Below are positions 51,118 through 61,200 of a stretch of 64,000 bases of DNA, one piece after another. A model generated the notes under the pieces. The model was not told where the DNA came from. It saw only the letters and a list, made by a program, of their open reading frames with translations, and did not search any database. Position 1 is the first letter of the stretch. The number at the start of each line of letters is the position of its first letter. The position numbers and the translations under genes are program-made. The DNA comes from CAYMRL01 sp964473205 (lineage in GTDB: Bacteria; Deinococcota; Deinococci; Deinococcales; Trueperaceae), in the NCBI GenBank assembly GCA_964473205.1, contig CAYYOK010000005.1, positions 1 to 64,000 on the forward strand. Direction: 5' to 3'.

Positions 51118-51768
51118 TCAGAACCGAGGGTGGTGGTCGAGGCCTTCGTACGCCTCGATGAAGCGGAGCATCCCCTCGCGGTCGAGCTCGGCGAAGCGCT
51201 GCAGGCGCGTCCAGGCCGTGAGCACGTAAGGAGAGCCGAGGTTCGCGCGCGGCGCGATCACGATGCGGCTGTAACCGCGGGCGACCTCGTTGAGCAGGTC
51301 GACGTTGGCGGCGTTCTCCTCGTCGGTGCCGAGGTCGTACCACATGATCACGCCGCCGTCCTCCATGTTGTGGACGAGGAACTCGTCCGCCTGGACCGAC
51401 GTGTAAGACCCCCAGCCCGCGATGCCCGGCATGTGCGGACCGGAGGTGGGCGGGTCGGAGTTGTAGGGCACGTGCGGCGTCTGCAGCGAGGCTATGTGGA
51501 GGTTCCCCTGGCTGCGGAAGCGCTCGCCGGGCCTGCCGGACTCGCGGATCACGTTGACCGCGATGGCGGCCAAGATCACCGTCGCGATCCCGGCGCCGAT
51601 GGCGATGTTCACGCGCTGCTGCCTCTGGCGCCGGCTCGGGCGGGCTGCGGCCTTGGGCTTGCCAGCGGCCGCGGGCGCAGCGGCAGCCTTGGGCGCGTCG
51701 GCGGTCTTCGGCTTGTCGGCGGCCTTGGACCTGTCGGCGGTCTTCTGAGTCGACTTCTTCTTGGCCAT
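51118..51768 (-). CDS. DUF3105 family membrane-anchored protein
   Basis: About 216 residues. A Lys/Ala-rich cytosolic tail (1-50) is followed by one membrane span (IAIGAGIATVILAAIAV) and an extracytoplasmic DUF3105 domain with HVPYNSDPPTSGPH and LVHNMEDGGVIMWY; the His residues could bind metal. Function unknown. I prefer ATG 51768, eight bases after a TAGACT box, over ATG 51792, which would lie upstream of that box. Confidence 0.82.
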   Translation of the reverse strand: MAKKKSTQKTADRSKAADKPKTADAPKAAAAPAAAGKPKAAARPSRRQRQQRVNIAIGAGIATVILAAIAVNVIRESGRPGERFRSQGNLHIASLQTPHVPYNSDPPTSGPHMPGIAGWGSYTSVQADEFLVHNMEDGGVIMWYDLGTDEENAANVDLLNEVARGYSRIVIAPRANLGSPYVLTAWTRLQRFAELDREGMLRFIEAYEGLDHHPRF

Positions 51769-51776
51769 CGTCAGCG

Positions 51777-51782
51777 AGTCTA
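51777..51782 (-). promoter_or_regulatory. -10 box TAGACT before the DUF3105 gene
   Basis: TAGACT on the minus strand ends eight bases before ATG 51768, supporting that start as a leaderless or nearly leaderless mRNA. Confidence 0.45.
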
Positions 51783-51836
51783 GCTTGCTCATGAGAGCGA
51801 GCGGCTAGCTCCGCGCGACGTGCGCGGCTCTGGCGG

Positions 51837-53891
51837 CTACTGCCGCCAGACGTCGATGGTGACGGCGTTGTGCTTGTCGAACTCGACGTCTATGGTCGCG
51901 GTGCCGTAGTACTCGCCCGGTTCGCCGGGTATCCCGTCATCGTCGTCGTCGCTGTAGACGTAGATCGTCACCAGCCCCGTCACCGAGTCGACGAGCACGA
52001 ACTCGCGGTGATGGCCCAACGGGGTCAGCGGGTAGCGCTCGACGTCGAGGATCAGGCCGAGCGGGTCCGGCGGCGGAGGCTCGGCGTCGGCCAGGGCGGC
52101 GACTGCGGCGCCCGCCATGACGAGACCGTAGCCGTACTGGTTGTCCTTGCCGGCCGGGCCGAGGTCCAGCGCGGTGTCGATGAGCGCCTGCTCGATCTCG
52201 AAGAGCGACGCGCCCGGCTCGGCGTGCATCATCAGCGCGACGACCCCCGCGACGAGCGGAGACGCCATGCTGGTGCCCTGCATGTAGCCGTAGTCGGCGG
52301 TGCCGGACGATACGTCGTAGACGGTGCTGAAGATCATGTCGGCGTCGGTGGGGCCGTACCACTGCTCGCCGCCGGGTGCCGCCAGGAACAGCTCCGGCCC
52401 TACCTGGCTGTAGCAAGCCCTGGCGTCGTCCGGCCGCGTGGCCCCGATCGCCCACACCGAGAAGTAGGCCGCGGGGTAGGCGACCGACGAGGTCGTGCCG
52501 GAGGGGCATTGGCGGTCGTCGTTGCCGGAGGATGCGACGAGCGCGACCCCGGCGATGTAGAGGGTCTCGAGCGCGTCCTCGACTCCCTGCCCGAGGGCGC
52601 TGGAGGAGCCGAGGCTCATGTTGACGACCTGCGCCCTCGGAGCCCCATCGTTGTAGACGTACTGAAGCGCGGCGACGAGGGCGGCGGTGGTCATCGGGCA
52701 GCGGCCCGTGCCGGCGTCGTACCTGTCGATGTCGAGCAGCAGCAGCCCGGCTGCCGGGGCTGCGCCGGCGACGCCGATGACGTTGTCGGTCGCGGCCGCG
52801 GCGATGCCCGCGACGTGCGTGCCGTGCGTGCCGCAGATCGCGTGCTGGACGGTGACGTCGGTCTTGCCGTCGCCGAAGTCGTACTGCCCCACGACCTTGC
52901 CGCTCAGGTCGGGGTGGGCAGGGTAGAAGCCGCCGTCGATGACGGCGATGGTCACGCCGGCGCCGCGCGCCAGCTGCCACGCCGGCTCCATGTCCACGCT
53001 GGCGAAGCCCCACTGGCGCGGGTAGTGGAAGTCGTTGGGGAAGCCTAGCTGGTGGCTCTCCAGCTCGATCGACGGCGTCACGCCGCGGATGCCTGGCGAG
53101 GAGGCGAGCCGCTGCATCGCCGCCTCGGTCTCCGAGGCCGGGACGTCGAGGAGCAGCACGCCGGCCGCGGGGAAGCTGAGGGCGATGGAAGCGTTGCCGA
53201 GTGCCGCGATCGAGTCAGCCGCGGCGGGCGCGATGCCGGCGAGCGGTGTGGCGCCTATGTTGCGGCCGCCCGCCCCTGCGTCCGAGGCCTCGAGCGCCGT
53301 CACCACGAGCTCAGGGGTTCGATCGACCGCCACTATCAGCGTGACGCTGCCATCGGGGTTAGGCACCGCGTCGGCGGCCGAAGGGAGCGGACCTGAGGCG
53401 AGGCTCGACTCTCGCCCCGACGCGCCGCGGTTCGGGCTCGTCTGGCGCTGCTCGCCGTGCAGCGGGTCGCCAGGGTGCACGACGACGGTGCCGTAGACCC
53501 TGGGGAACGAGAACGCCAGCTCGCGGCTCACCGAGACGGGGCCGTCGCGGCCATCCGCGTTCAGCCACAGCTTGAGCAGGTGCCTGGTCGGGCTCACGCC
53601 CGTCGGGTCGATGACGAGCGTCACCGTTCTGGGGCCGGTGCCGCTGCCGAGGCTGAGCGAGGTGTTGGCGGCGAGGACCGGGTCGTCGGCCGTCACGCTG
53701 AGCGTCCAACTTCCGGACGCCTGCACCTGCAAGGTCGCCCGCGTCACGCCCTCCATGCTCGTCGGCGAGACGGACAGGCTCGCGACCTCGTCGGGCGGCG
53801 CTTGGGTGACGCAGGCGGCGATGAGCAGGAGCGCGACGACGGACCACAGCCGCAGCGAGGTGGAAGGTGCACGGTGGCTGTCGGTCATCAC
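51837..53891 (-). CDS. S8 family (subtilisin-like) serine protease, lipoprotein
   Basis: A 684-residue exported protease. The signal sequence ends LLIAAC, so Cys27 is probably lipidated. Residues 35-130 form a beta-sandwich-like region, about 180-280 a propeptide-like domain, and 300-605 the subtilisin domain with Asp319 (AVIDGG), His356 (HGTHVAGIA) and Ser541 (GTSMASPLVAGV). A C-terminal beta domain of about 75 residues carries a DDDDDG-type acidic stretch (ca. 650) that could bind calcium. GGAGG precedes ATG 53891. Confidence 0.9.
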   Translation of the reverse strand: MMTDSHRAPSTSLRLWSVVALLLIAACVTQAPPDEVASLSVSPTSMEGVTRATLQVQASGSWTLSVTADDPVLAANTSLSLGSGTGPRTVTLVIDPTGVSPTRHLLKLWLNADGRDGPVSVSRELAFSFPRVYGTVVVHPGDPLHGEQRQTSPNRGASGRESSLASGPLPSAADAVPNPDGSVTLIVAVDRTPELVVTALEASDAGAGGRNIGATPLAGIAPAAADSIAALGNASIALSFPAAGVLLLDVPASETEAAMQRLASSPGIRGVTPSIELESHQLGFPNDFHYPRQWGFASVDMEPAWQLARGAGVTIAVIDGGFYPAHPDLSGKVVGQYDFGDGKTDVTVQHAICGTHGTHVAGIAAAATDNVIGVAGAAPAAGLLLLDIDRYDAGTGRCPMTTAALVAALQYVYNDGAPRAQVVNMSLGSSSALGQGVEDALETLYIAGVALVASSGNDDRQCPSGTTSSVAYPAAYFSVWAIGATRPDDARACYSQVGPELFLAAPGGEQWYGPTDADMIFSTVYDVSSGTADYGYMQGTSMASPLVAGVVALMMHAEPGASLFEIEQALIDTALDLGPAGKDNQYGYGLVMAGAAVAALADAEPPPPDPLGLILDVERYPLTPLGHHREFVLVDSVTGLVTIYVYSDDDDDGIPGEPGEYYGTATIDVEFDKHNAVTIDVWRQ

Positions 53892-54074
53892 TGGCCTCCG
53901 AGCGGCTGCCCGGCAGCCGGTGGCGGAGCGCGACGGGCAGGCTGCTGTCCGCGTGCTCGGTCCCCCTGATTCTCACTCACGCGCCTGGGCTGCGGCTGAC
54001 ACCGGCCTAGGCGCGGCTTGAGAGATGCTTAAGGTTCGCGTCGGGTCGGGTGGCGGATCGCGCGCTGGCGGGTA

Positions 54075-54116
54075 CCCAGGCACTTTCGGCCACCCCTGGG
54101 CTAGGCATCTGCCTAG
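54075..54116. promoter_or_regulatory. Two consecutive inverted repeats in the S8 protease upstream region
   Basis: CCCAGG (54075-54080) and CCTGGG (54095-54100) are followed at once by CTAGGCA-TC-TGCCTAG (54101-54116), a 7-bp perfect inverted repeat. They lie in the 276 bases between the Pgi stop and the protease start. They could end Pgi transcription or bind a regulator; no T-run is seen. I see no gene in this gap. Confidence 0.4.
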
Positions 54117-54167
54117 TTTAGGGGCGCCGCGAACGGTGTCCATGGCTGGGCCCGACGGCCGCGCACG

Positions 54168-55844
54168 CTAGAGATGCGAGCGCAGGTAGGCGAGAAGCCC
54201 GGCCGTCGAGGAGTCGTGCTCGGCAGCCGGCTTCTCGCCGCCGGGCCCGGCCAGCTCTTCGAGCACGGCGTTGGCCAGCTCCTTGCCGAGCTCGACGCCC
54301 ATCTGGTCGAAGCTGTTGATGTCCCACACGACGCCCTGCACGAACACCTTGTGCTCGTACAGCGCGATCAGCATCCCGAGGGTCGTCGGCGTCAACCGCG
54401 GCATCGCGATCGAGTTCGAGGGGCGGTTGCCTGGGAAGGTCTTGGCGGCGACCAGCTCCTCGCTGACGGGCGACCCGCCCGACCCGCCGCGGGAGAGCAT
54501 GGCGCGCGTCTCGTCGGCCGTGCGTCCGCGCAGCAAAGCCTCGGTCTGGGCGACGAAGTTCGCCAGCAGCATCCGGTGGTGCTCCGCCAGGTCGTGATGG
54601 GGCCGCGCGGCCGCGATGAAGTCGGTAGGAACGACGGACGTGCCCTGGTGGATGAGCTGATAGAACGCGTGCTGCCCGTTCGTGCCGGCCTGGCCGAAGA
54701 CGATGGGGCCGGTCGGGTAGGGGACCGGCGTGCCGCTCAGCGTCACGCGCTTGCCGTTCGACTCCATGTCGAGCTGCTGGAGGAACGCCGGCAGGTACTC
54801 GAGCGACTCGTCGTAGGGGAGCACGGCGTAGGTCTCGGCGCCGAAGAAGTCGCGGTACCAGACGCCCAAGAGGGCGAGCAGCACCGGCGCGTTGCGCTCC
54901 AGCGGAGCGCTCTCGAAGTGCTCGTCGACCAGCCTGGCGCCGGCCAGCAGCTCCTCGAAGCGCTCGAAGCCGACCGCCAGCGCGATGCTCAGGCCGATCG
55001 CCGACCACAGCGAGTAGCGGCCGCCGACCCAGTCCCAGAAGCCGAACATGTTCTCGCCGTCGATACCGAAGTCCTGGACGGCCCGCAGGTTGGTCGAGAG
55101 AGCCGCGAAGTGCCGCGCAACCGCCGCGTCGGAGCCGAGCGCCGCGACCGTCCACTCGCGGGCGGTGGCCGCGTTGCGCATCGTCTCCTGGGTGGTGAAC
55201 GTCTTGGACGCGATCAGGAATAGCGTCGTGGCCGGATCGAGGCCGCGGAGCGTGTCGTGCGCCGAGGCGCCGTCGACGTTGGAGACGAAGTGCAGCCTGG
55301 GACCGTCGGCGTAGGGCCTGAGCGCGCGCACCACCATCTGAGGGCCCAGATGCGAGCCGCCGATGCCGATGTTGACGACGTCGGTGATCGCGTCGCCGCG
55401 GTAGCCGCGCCAGGCGCCGCTCCGCACTGCGTCCGAGAACGCGCGCATGCGCCCAAGCACGTCCCTGACGGCGGCGCGTACTTCCTGGCCATCGACGGTC
55501 AGCGGCGCCCCGTCCGGGTCCCTGAGCGCGACGTGCAGAACGGCTCTGTCCTCGCTGGCGTTGATGCGCTCGCCTTCGATCATCGCCGCGCGCGCCTGCT
55601 CGACCCCCGAGGCGCGCGCCAGGTCGAGGAGCAGGCCCAAAGTCGTGGCGTCGAAGAGGTTCTTGCTGTAGTCGATCAGCAGCTCGTTCTCGCCGTCACC
55701 GACCGTGAGCGAGTAGCGCTCGAAGCGCCGCGGGTCGGCGGCGAACAGCTCGCGCAGATGGACTCCGGCCAAACGCCCCTGCTCCGTGGCCAACGCCTGC
55801 CAGGCTGCGGCCCAGTCTTCCGTGTCGCCCCAACGCCTGCTCAT
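54168..55844 (-). CDS. pgi: Glucose-6-phosphate isomerase
   Basis: A 558-residue cytoplasmic glycolytic enzyme interconverting glucose-6-P and fructose-6-P. Family signatures are VVNIGIGGSHLGPQMV, LFLIASKTFTTQETM, the catalytic Glu region GQAGTNGQHAFYQLIHQGT and NSFDQMGVELGKELA near the end. The length fits the long bacterial/eukaryotic form. It starts 16 bases after the aldo/keto reductase gene, so the two are probably co-transcribed. Confidence 0.96.
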   Translation of the reverse strand: MSRRWGDTEDWAAAWQALATEQGRLAGVHLRELFAADPRRFERYSLTVGDGENELLIDYSKNLFDATTLGLLLDLARASGVEQARAAMIEGERINASEDRAVLHVALRDPDGAPLTVDGQEVRAAVRDVLGRMRAFSDAVRSGAWRGYRGDAITDVVNIGIGGSHLGPQMVVRALRPYADGPRLHFVSNVDGASAHDTLRGLDPATTLFLIASKTFTTQETMRNAATAREWTVAALGSDAAVARHFAALSTNLRAVQDFGIDGENMFGFWDWVGGRYSLWSAIGLSIALAVGFERFEELLAGARLVDEHFESAPLERNAPVLLALLGVWYRDFFGAETYAVLPYDESLEYLPAFLQQLDMESNGKRVTLSGTPVPYPTGPIVFGQAGTNGQHAFYQLIHQGTSVVPTDFIAAARPHHDLAEHHRMLLANFVAQTEALLRGRTADETRAMLSRGGSGGSPVSEELVAAKTFPGNRPSNSIAMPRLTPTTLGMLIALYEHKVFVQGVVWDINSFDQMGVELGKELANAVLEELAGPGGEKPAAEHDSSTAGLLAYLRSHL

Positions 55845-55860
55845 CGATACCGGCTCATAC

Positions 55861-56877
<1,017 letters not shown>

Positions 56878-56883
56878 GGCCAC

Positions 56884-56889
56884 ATCTTA
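56884..56889 (-). promoter_or_regulatory. -10 box TAAGAT overlapping the Rrf2 stop codon
   Basis: TAAGAT on the minus strand ends six bases before ATG 56877; its first three bases are the TAA stop of the Rrf2 gene. Confidence 0.45.
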
Positions 56890-57369
56890 GGCGTCGGTGG
56901 CGCGGGCGCGTCGAGCGCGGGCCGTCGGCGCGCGCTTGGGCGGGTCGATGAGCCCGGCGAGCTGCACGCTGCCGAACACCTCGCGCAGGCCGAGGCTGGC
57001 GTTGATCCAGGCGACGTTCAGGCGGCAGTAGCCCTTGCGCTCCTGGGTGGCGCAGCGCACCTTCGTCTGGCAGGTGTCGAGCACCAGGGGGCCCGAGACG
57101 CTCTCGATGACGTCGAGCAGGGTGATCGCGGTGGGATCGACCTTCAGCGTGATCCCGCCCTTGCGGCCCGTGCGGTTCTCGAGGTAGCCGGATTCCGACA
57201 ACCGCCTGAGCACCTTGGCGAGGAACGCCGGCGGGAACTTCAGGTCGGCAGCCATCTGCGCTGTGGGCGCGCCGGGGTTCTCCGCCGCGTAGATGAGGGC
57301 GTGGATGGCGTAGCTCTCCTCGCGCCTCAGCAGGGTGCGGTAGGGCAGGGATCCGTTGTTCTCGGGCAC
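56887..57369 (-). CDS. Rrf2 family regulator (NsrR/IscR-like)
   Basis: A 160-residue regulator. The winged helix has YAIHALIYAAENPGAPTAQMAADLKFPPAFLAKVLRRL, and Cys100, Cys106 and Cys115 (C-x5-C-x8-C) can hold an iron-sulphur cluster, as in NO- or redox-sensing family members. A basic tail ends the protein. The GTG start at 57369 is fixed by a TACCAT box six bases before it. It is divergent from nirK, so nitric-oxide or redox control of the nirK operon is likely. Confidence 0.88.
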   Translation of the reverse strand: MPENNGSLPYRTLLRREESYAIHALIYAAENPGAPTAQMAADLKFPPAFLAKVLRRLSESGYLENRTGRKGGITLKVDPTAITLLDVIESVSGPLVLDTCQTKVRCATQERKGYCRLNVAWINASLGLREVFGSVQLAGLIDPPKRAPTARARRARATDA

Positions 57370-57375
57370 CTCTCG

Positions 57376-57381
57376 ATGGTA
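57376..57381 (-). promoter_or_regulatory. -10 box TACCAT, leaderless start
   Basis: TACCAT on the minus strand ends six bases before GTG 57369 of the Rrf2 gene. Confidence 0.5.
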
Positions 57382-57462
57382 GCAGCGAAGCCGCGCGCCG
57401 GCTGCCGCCTGCGAGAACCGGTAGTTACGCCGTCGGGAGCGCGACTCCTCGCTCTCGCGGTA

Positions 57463-57522
57463 GGACATGTGTCCCTGCCGGCGAGCCGGACGACCGGCCC
57501 ATAATCTGGACATGGGAGTCCA
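57463..57522 (+). promoter_or_regulatory. nirK promoter with two GGACATG inverted repeats
   Basis: GGACATGTGTCC (57463-57474) and TGGACATGGGAGTCCA (57507-57522) are both inverted repeats sharing GGACATG, 45 bases apart. A TAATCT -10 box lies at 57502-57507 with no good -35. The upstream site is centred near -45 and the second covers the expected start point, as for an activator site and a repressor site. The adjacent Rrf2 protein is the natural candidate. Confidence 0.5.
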
Positions 57523-57589
57523 AGAAACGGCTTGCGACCCACAGGCGACCAGCTCACCGGCTCAGGCGAGCCGGGCTAGGAGGAGCAGC

Positions 57590-58810
57590 ATGCGCAAGGC
57601 AGAAGGCAACGTCTCACTCAAGGCGATCATCGGCGCCGCCGCGTTGGCGGTCGTGTTGGCCGTCGGAGTCTCGCTGTTCGGCGAGGACCGTGTCAGCGCC
57701 CAGACGGCGCTCGGGGAGGACCCGCAGCTGGCGCACGCGGCGACGGCCTCCACTCAGCACGGCCACGAGATCACCATCAGCGGCGGGATCTGGGGCGAGC
57801 GCGCCCTCAGCGCCGACGCCGAAGACCTCATCCCCGTGGCGGACCTGCCGGTGATCATCGGCGAAGTCGGTTACGCCCCCAACGCCGCCCCGCCCGTCGC
57901 GCGCGACTACCGCGCTCATGTGCAGATCGAGCTCGAGGTCACCGAAGAGGTCCTCGACCTGGCCGACGGCGTCCAGTACAAGTTCTGGACCTTCGGCGGC
58001 AGCGTCCCCGGCCCGATGATCCGCGTCCGCGAGGGCGACTTCGTCACCTTCACCCTGCAGAACCACCCCACCAGCCTGTTCCCGCACAACATCGACCTGC
58101 ACGCCGTCAGCGGCCAGGGCGGCGGCGCCGAGGCGACGCTCGTCTCCCCCGGCCAGCAGGCGACCTTCGCCTTCACCGCGCTGAACCCGGGCGTGTACAT
58201 CTACCACTGCGCGACCGCGCCGGTCGGCATGCACATCGCCAACGGCATGTACGGGCTGATCGTCGTCGAGCCCAAGGAAGGCTTCGAACCGGTCGACCGC
58301 GAGTTCTACGTCGTCCAGGGCGACTTTTACACCACGGCCGACTTCGGTGTCGGCGGCCTGCAGGACTTCGACATGCAGCGCGCGATCAAAGAAGACGCCT
58401 CCTACGTCGTATTCAACGGCCGCGCGGGCTCCCTCACCGGTGACAACGCCCTCCAGGCGAAGGTCGGCGAGGCGATCCGCATCTTCGTCGGCAACGGCGG
58501 CCCCAACCTCACCTCCAGCTTCCACGTCATCGGCGACGTCTTCGACCGCGTCTGGGTCGAGGGCGGCGCGCTCTACAACCGCGACGTGCAGACCACGACG
58601 ATCCCGGCCGGCGGCTCGGCGGTAGTCGAGTTCGTGGCCGACGTGCCCGCCAGCCTGACCCTGGTCGACCACGCCATCTTCCGCGCCTTCAACAAGGGCG
58701 CCATCGGCTCGCTGGTCATCACCGGCGAGCACGACCACACCATCTTCACCGAGCGCGTCTCCATCTCCACCTACCAGCCCACGGACGCCAACGAGGCCGG
58801 CAGCCGCTAG
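57590..58810 (+). CDS. nirK: Copper-containing nitrite reductase
   Basis: A 406-residue exported two-cupredoxin enzyme that reduces nitrite to nitric oxide. All copper ligands are visible: type 1 His166, Cys207, His215, Met220; type 2 His171, His206, His361; catalytic Asp169 and His312. A signal sequence or anchor (10-38, ending VSAQ) precedes the first domain. AGGAGGAG lies before ATG 57590. It heads the nirK-nirV-sco operon. Confidence 0.95.
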   Translation: MRKAEGNVSLKAIIGAAALAVVLAVGVSLFGEDRVSAQTALGEDPQLAHAATASTQHGHEITISGGIWGERALSADAEDLIPVADLPVIIGEVGYAPNAAPPVARDYRAHVQIELEVTEEVLDLADGVQYKFWTFGGSVPGPMIRVREGDFVTFTLQNHPTSLFPHNIDLHAVSGQGGGAEATLVSPGQQATFAFTALNPGVYIYHCATAPVGMHIANGMYGLIVVEPKEGFEPVDREFYVVQGDFYTTADFGVGGLQDFDMQRAIKEDASYVVFNGRAGSLTGDNALQAKVGEAIRIFVGNGGPNLTSSFHVIGDVFDRVWVEGGALYNRDVQTTTIPAGGSAVVEFVADVPASLTLVDHAIFRAFNKGAIGSLVITGEHDHTIFTERVSISTYQPTDANEAGSR

Positions 58811-58841
58811 GCCTAGGGCTGAAAGGTAACTGGAGACGCCG

Positions 58842-59696
58842 ATGATCCGCGCAACCGCCACCGCCCTCGCCCTGCTCGCGCTGACCTTCGGCGCAGCACA
58901 GGCCAACGGAGCCCCCGTCACCTCCTCGGGCGAGCTGCGTGAAGCCTACGGGACGAGCGCGGTGGCGGCCCTCGCGGCCCCGGCACCGCTTCGAGCACCT
59001 GCCGAGATGATCTCGGTTCCGGGCGGAGAGATCGAGCTGCTCTACCCGATCGAGGGAGAGCCGACCGCGCGCGTCGCGCCGTTCGCGATCGACGCCGCAC
59101 CGGTGACCAACGCCGAGTTCCTCGCGTTCGTCGCGTCAGACCCGTTCTGGGCGCGCTCGACCGCGCCGGTCGTGTTCGTCGGCGCCGGCTACCTGCTCGC
59201 CTGGGCCGGCGACCTCGACCTCGGCGACCTGGCCCCCGACGCCCCGGTGACGAACGTCTCCTGGTTCGCGGCGGCGGCCTACTGCGAGGCGCGCGGAGCC
59301 CGGCTCCCCACCGAAGCCGAGTGGGAGCTCGTCGCGCGAGCCGGAACCGCCGGCCCGGACGGCAGGAGCGAGCCCGGCTTCAGCCAGGGCGTTCTCAACG
59401 CCACCGTCAACCGCGCCGCCCGCCCCGGCCCCGTCAGGTCCGCAGCGCCCAACTACTACGGCGTCCACGACATGCACGGCCTGGTGTGGGAGTGGGTCTT
59501 CGAGGTCGGCTCGAGCCTGAACACCGCCGACAGCCGCAGCCAGGGCGACAGACGCCTGGTGCTGGTGTGCGCCGGCGGCAGCATCGGAGCCAGCGACACC
59601 ACCGACTACGCAGCGTTCCTGCGCTACGCCTACCGCGGCGGCCTGACCGGCGACTACAGCGCTTCCGGGCTGGGCTTCCGCTGTGCGGGCGCATGA
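58842..59696 (+). CDS. nirV: Formylglycine-generating-enzyme-like protein (NirV type)
   Basis: A 284-residue protein with a signal peptide (ending GAAQA) and a FGE-sulfatase domain: VPGGEIELLYP, PVTNAEFLAFV, VTNVSWFAAAAYCEARGARLPTEAEWELVARAG, YGVHDMHGLVWEWV, SGLGFRCAG. The position after nirK matches nirV of other bacteria, whose exact role in denitrification is unsettled. Its stop overlaps the next start (ATGA). Confidence 0.85.
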   Translation: MIRATATALALLALTFGAAQANGAPVTSSGELREAYGTSAVAALAAPAPLRAPAEMISVPGGEIELLYPIEGEPTARVAPFAIDAAPVTNAEFLAFVASDPFWARSTAPVVFVGAGYLLAWAGDLDLGDLAPDAPVTNVSWFAAAAYCEARGARLPTEAEWELVARAGTAGPDGRSEPGFSQGVLNATVNRAARPGPVRSAAPNYYGVHDMHGLVWEWVFEVGSSLNTADSRSQGDRRLVLVCAGGSIGASDTTDYAAFLRYAYRGGLTGDYSASGLGFRCAGA

Positions 59697-60484
59697 TGAC
59701 CGGGGTGATGCGAATGATCCGCCAGACCTGTGACGACGCAGCCCGCCTCCGCCCTCGCCTCGGCCTGGGAAGGCTCGCCTTGGCCGCTGCGGCGGTCGCC
59801 GTCCTGCTGCTCGCGGGTTGCGGAGAGGGCGAGGCGGACGGTGCCGGCGTCACGCATGACCAGCTCGCCGCGCAGGTCGGACCAGCCGTACTAGACACCG
59901 CTCACGCCGCGCACGGAGCCCACGCCGCTCAAGCAGACCACACCGCCCACGCCCACCACGACACCGCAGCCACCACGCTGCCGGCCGGCGAGCTGCCGGG
60001 CACCTCGCTCTACCACTTGCGCAGCGCCTGGACCGACCAGGCCGGCGGCAGCTTCGTCCTCGACGAGCTCCGCGGCCGCCCGGCGGTGTTCGTGATGTTC
60101 TACGGCGACTGCACCACCGCCTGCCCGCTGCTGGTGCGCTCGGCCGAGCTGATCGAGCAGGCGCTGCCCGACGGCCTCAGGGGCGAGGTCGAGTTCGTGA
60201 TGGTCACCTTCGACACCACCCGCGACAGCCCCGAGCGGCTGAGAGCGTACGCCGAGTCCAAGGGCCTCGACCGCGAGGGCTGGCGCTGGCTCGTCGGCAG
60301 CGAGCTGCAGACCCGCCAACTGGCCGCGCTGCTGGGCGTGCAGTACCGCGACGCCGGCAACGGCATGTTCGCCCACTCGAACGTCGTCACGGTGCTCGAC
60401 CCCGACGGTGTGCCGGCTGCCCGGCTCGAAGGGCTGGGCGTGGAGCTGGAGCCGGCGATCGCGGCGCTCGGCCACGGCGCCTAG
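59693..60484 (+). CDS. SCO1/SenC family copper chaperone, lipoprotein
   Basis: A 263-residue thioredoxin-fold protein that delivers copper to copper enzymes. The lipobox LLLAGC puts lipid on Cys43. A His-rich stretch (His71, 74, 77, 83, 86, 88, 89) precedes the fold; GDCTTACP supplies the CxxxC copper ligands and MFAHSNVV the distal His. Its overlap with nirV and closeness to nirK point to copper loading of the nitrite reductase. Confidence 0.9.
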   Translation: MMTGVMRMIRQTCDDAARLRPRLGLGRLALAAAAVAVLLLAGCGEGEADGAGVTHDQLAAQVGPAVLDTAHAAHGAHAAQADHTAHAHHDTAATTLPAGELPGTSLYHLRSAWTDQAGGSFVLDELRGRPAVFVMFYGDCTTACPLLVRSAELIEQALPDGLRGEVEFVMVTFDTTRDSPERLRAYAESKGLDREGWRWLVGSELQTRQLAALLGVQYRDAGNGMFAHSNVVTVLDPDGVPAARLEGLGVELEPAIAALGHGA

Positions 60485-60493
60485 CCGACCGCC

Positions 60494-61198
60494 TCAGACC
60501 GCCAACACGAGCTTGCGGCCGTGGAAGGCCTCCGCGTAGCGCGAGGGCGAGCGGCACTCCAGCCCGCGCAGGCGCATCAGTCCCCTGAACGTCTCGTCGT
60601 CGAACCAGTCCTTGCCCCTCTGAGAGGCGAAGTGCGTCCTCAGGTGGGTCAGCTTGCGCTCCACGACGGCGTCGGAGAGGGGCACGTAGACGTTCGGGCG
60701 CGAGAGGTCGCCGTCCCACTTGGGCACCTCGTACTCGAGGATCAGGTTGTCGCGCCACAGGTTCCAGCTGAGATCGCTGAGCGCGCGGTGGTCCTGGTGC
60801 CGGTCGTCGCGGTGGTGCGTCAGGACGAGGTCAGGCTCGGCTGGAAGGGCGTCGCGCACCGCCTCCAGCGCCTCCTTGACCACGGGCCCCGAGCTGTCCA
60901 GGTAGCTCTCCCTCAGCCCCAGCAGGCGCACCTCGACCTCGGCCAGCCCGGCCAGCAGGGCGGTGGCGCTCGCACGCGCCTCCTGCGACCGGCAGCCCGG
61001 CGAGGTGGCGACCACCCATTCGACCTTGCTGCCGGGCCGCTCCGACGCCAGCGTCAGCAGCGTGCCCGCCGCGCCGATCTCGATGTCGTCCGGATGCGCG
61101 CCGAGGCACAGGATGCTCAGGGGCCGCGGCGCCCCTTCGAGCAGGGCTGCGCTCGGGCCGTCAGCGACGGATGGGACGGCGAGCCTCAGCGCGAGCAT
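60494..61198 (-). CDS. PIG-L family deacetylase
   Basis: A 234-residue Zn-dependent deacetylase, a family acting on N-acetylglucosaminyl compounds. LCLGAHPDDIEIG holds the H-P-D-D zinc motif, TSPGCRSQEARA follows and LTHHRDDRHQDHRALSD supplies the third ligand. It starts two bases after the nucleotidyltransferase gene; the pair probably modifies a sugar for surface polysaccharide. Confidence 0.9.
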   Translation of the reverse strand: MLALRLAVPSVADGPSAALLEGAPRPLSILCLGAHPDDIEIGAAGTLLTLASERPGSKVEWVVATSPGCRSQEARASATALLAGLAEVEVRLLGLRESYLDSSGPVVKEALEAVRDALPAEPDLVLTHHRDDRHQDHRALSDLSWNLWRDNLILEYEVPKWDGDLSRPNVYVPLSDAVVERKLTHLRTHFASQRGKDWFDDETFRGLMRLRGLECRSPSRYAEAFHGRKLVLAV

Positions 61199-61200
61199 CG

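Noticed and set aside
54018..54045. A tRNA T-loop-like string (GGTTCGCGTC)
   Set aside because: No acceptor, D or anticodon stems can be formed around it.
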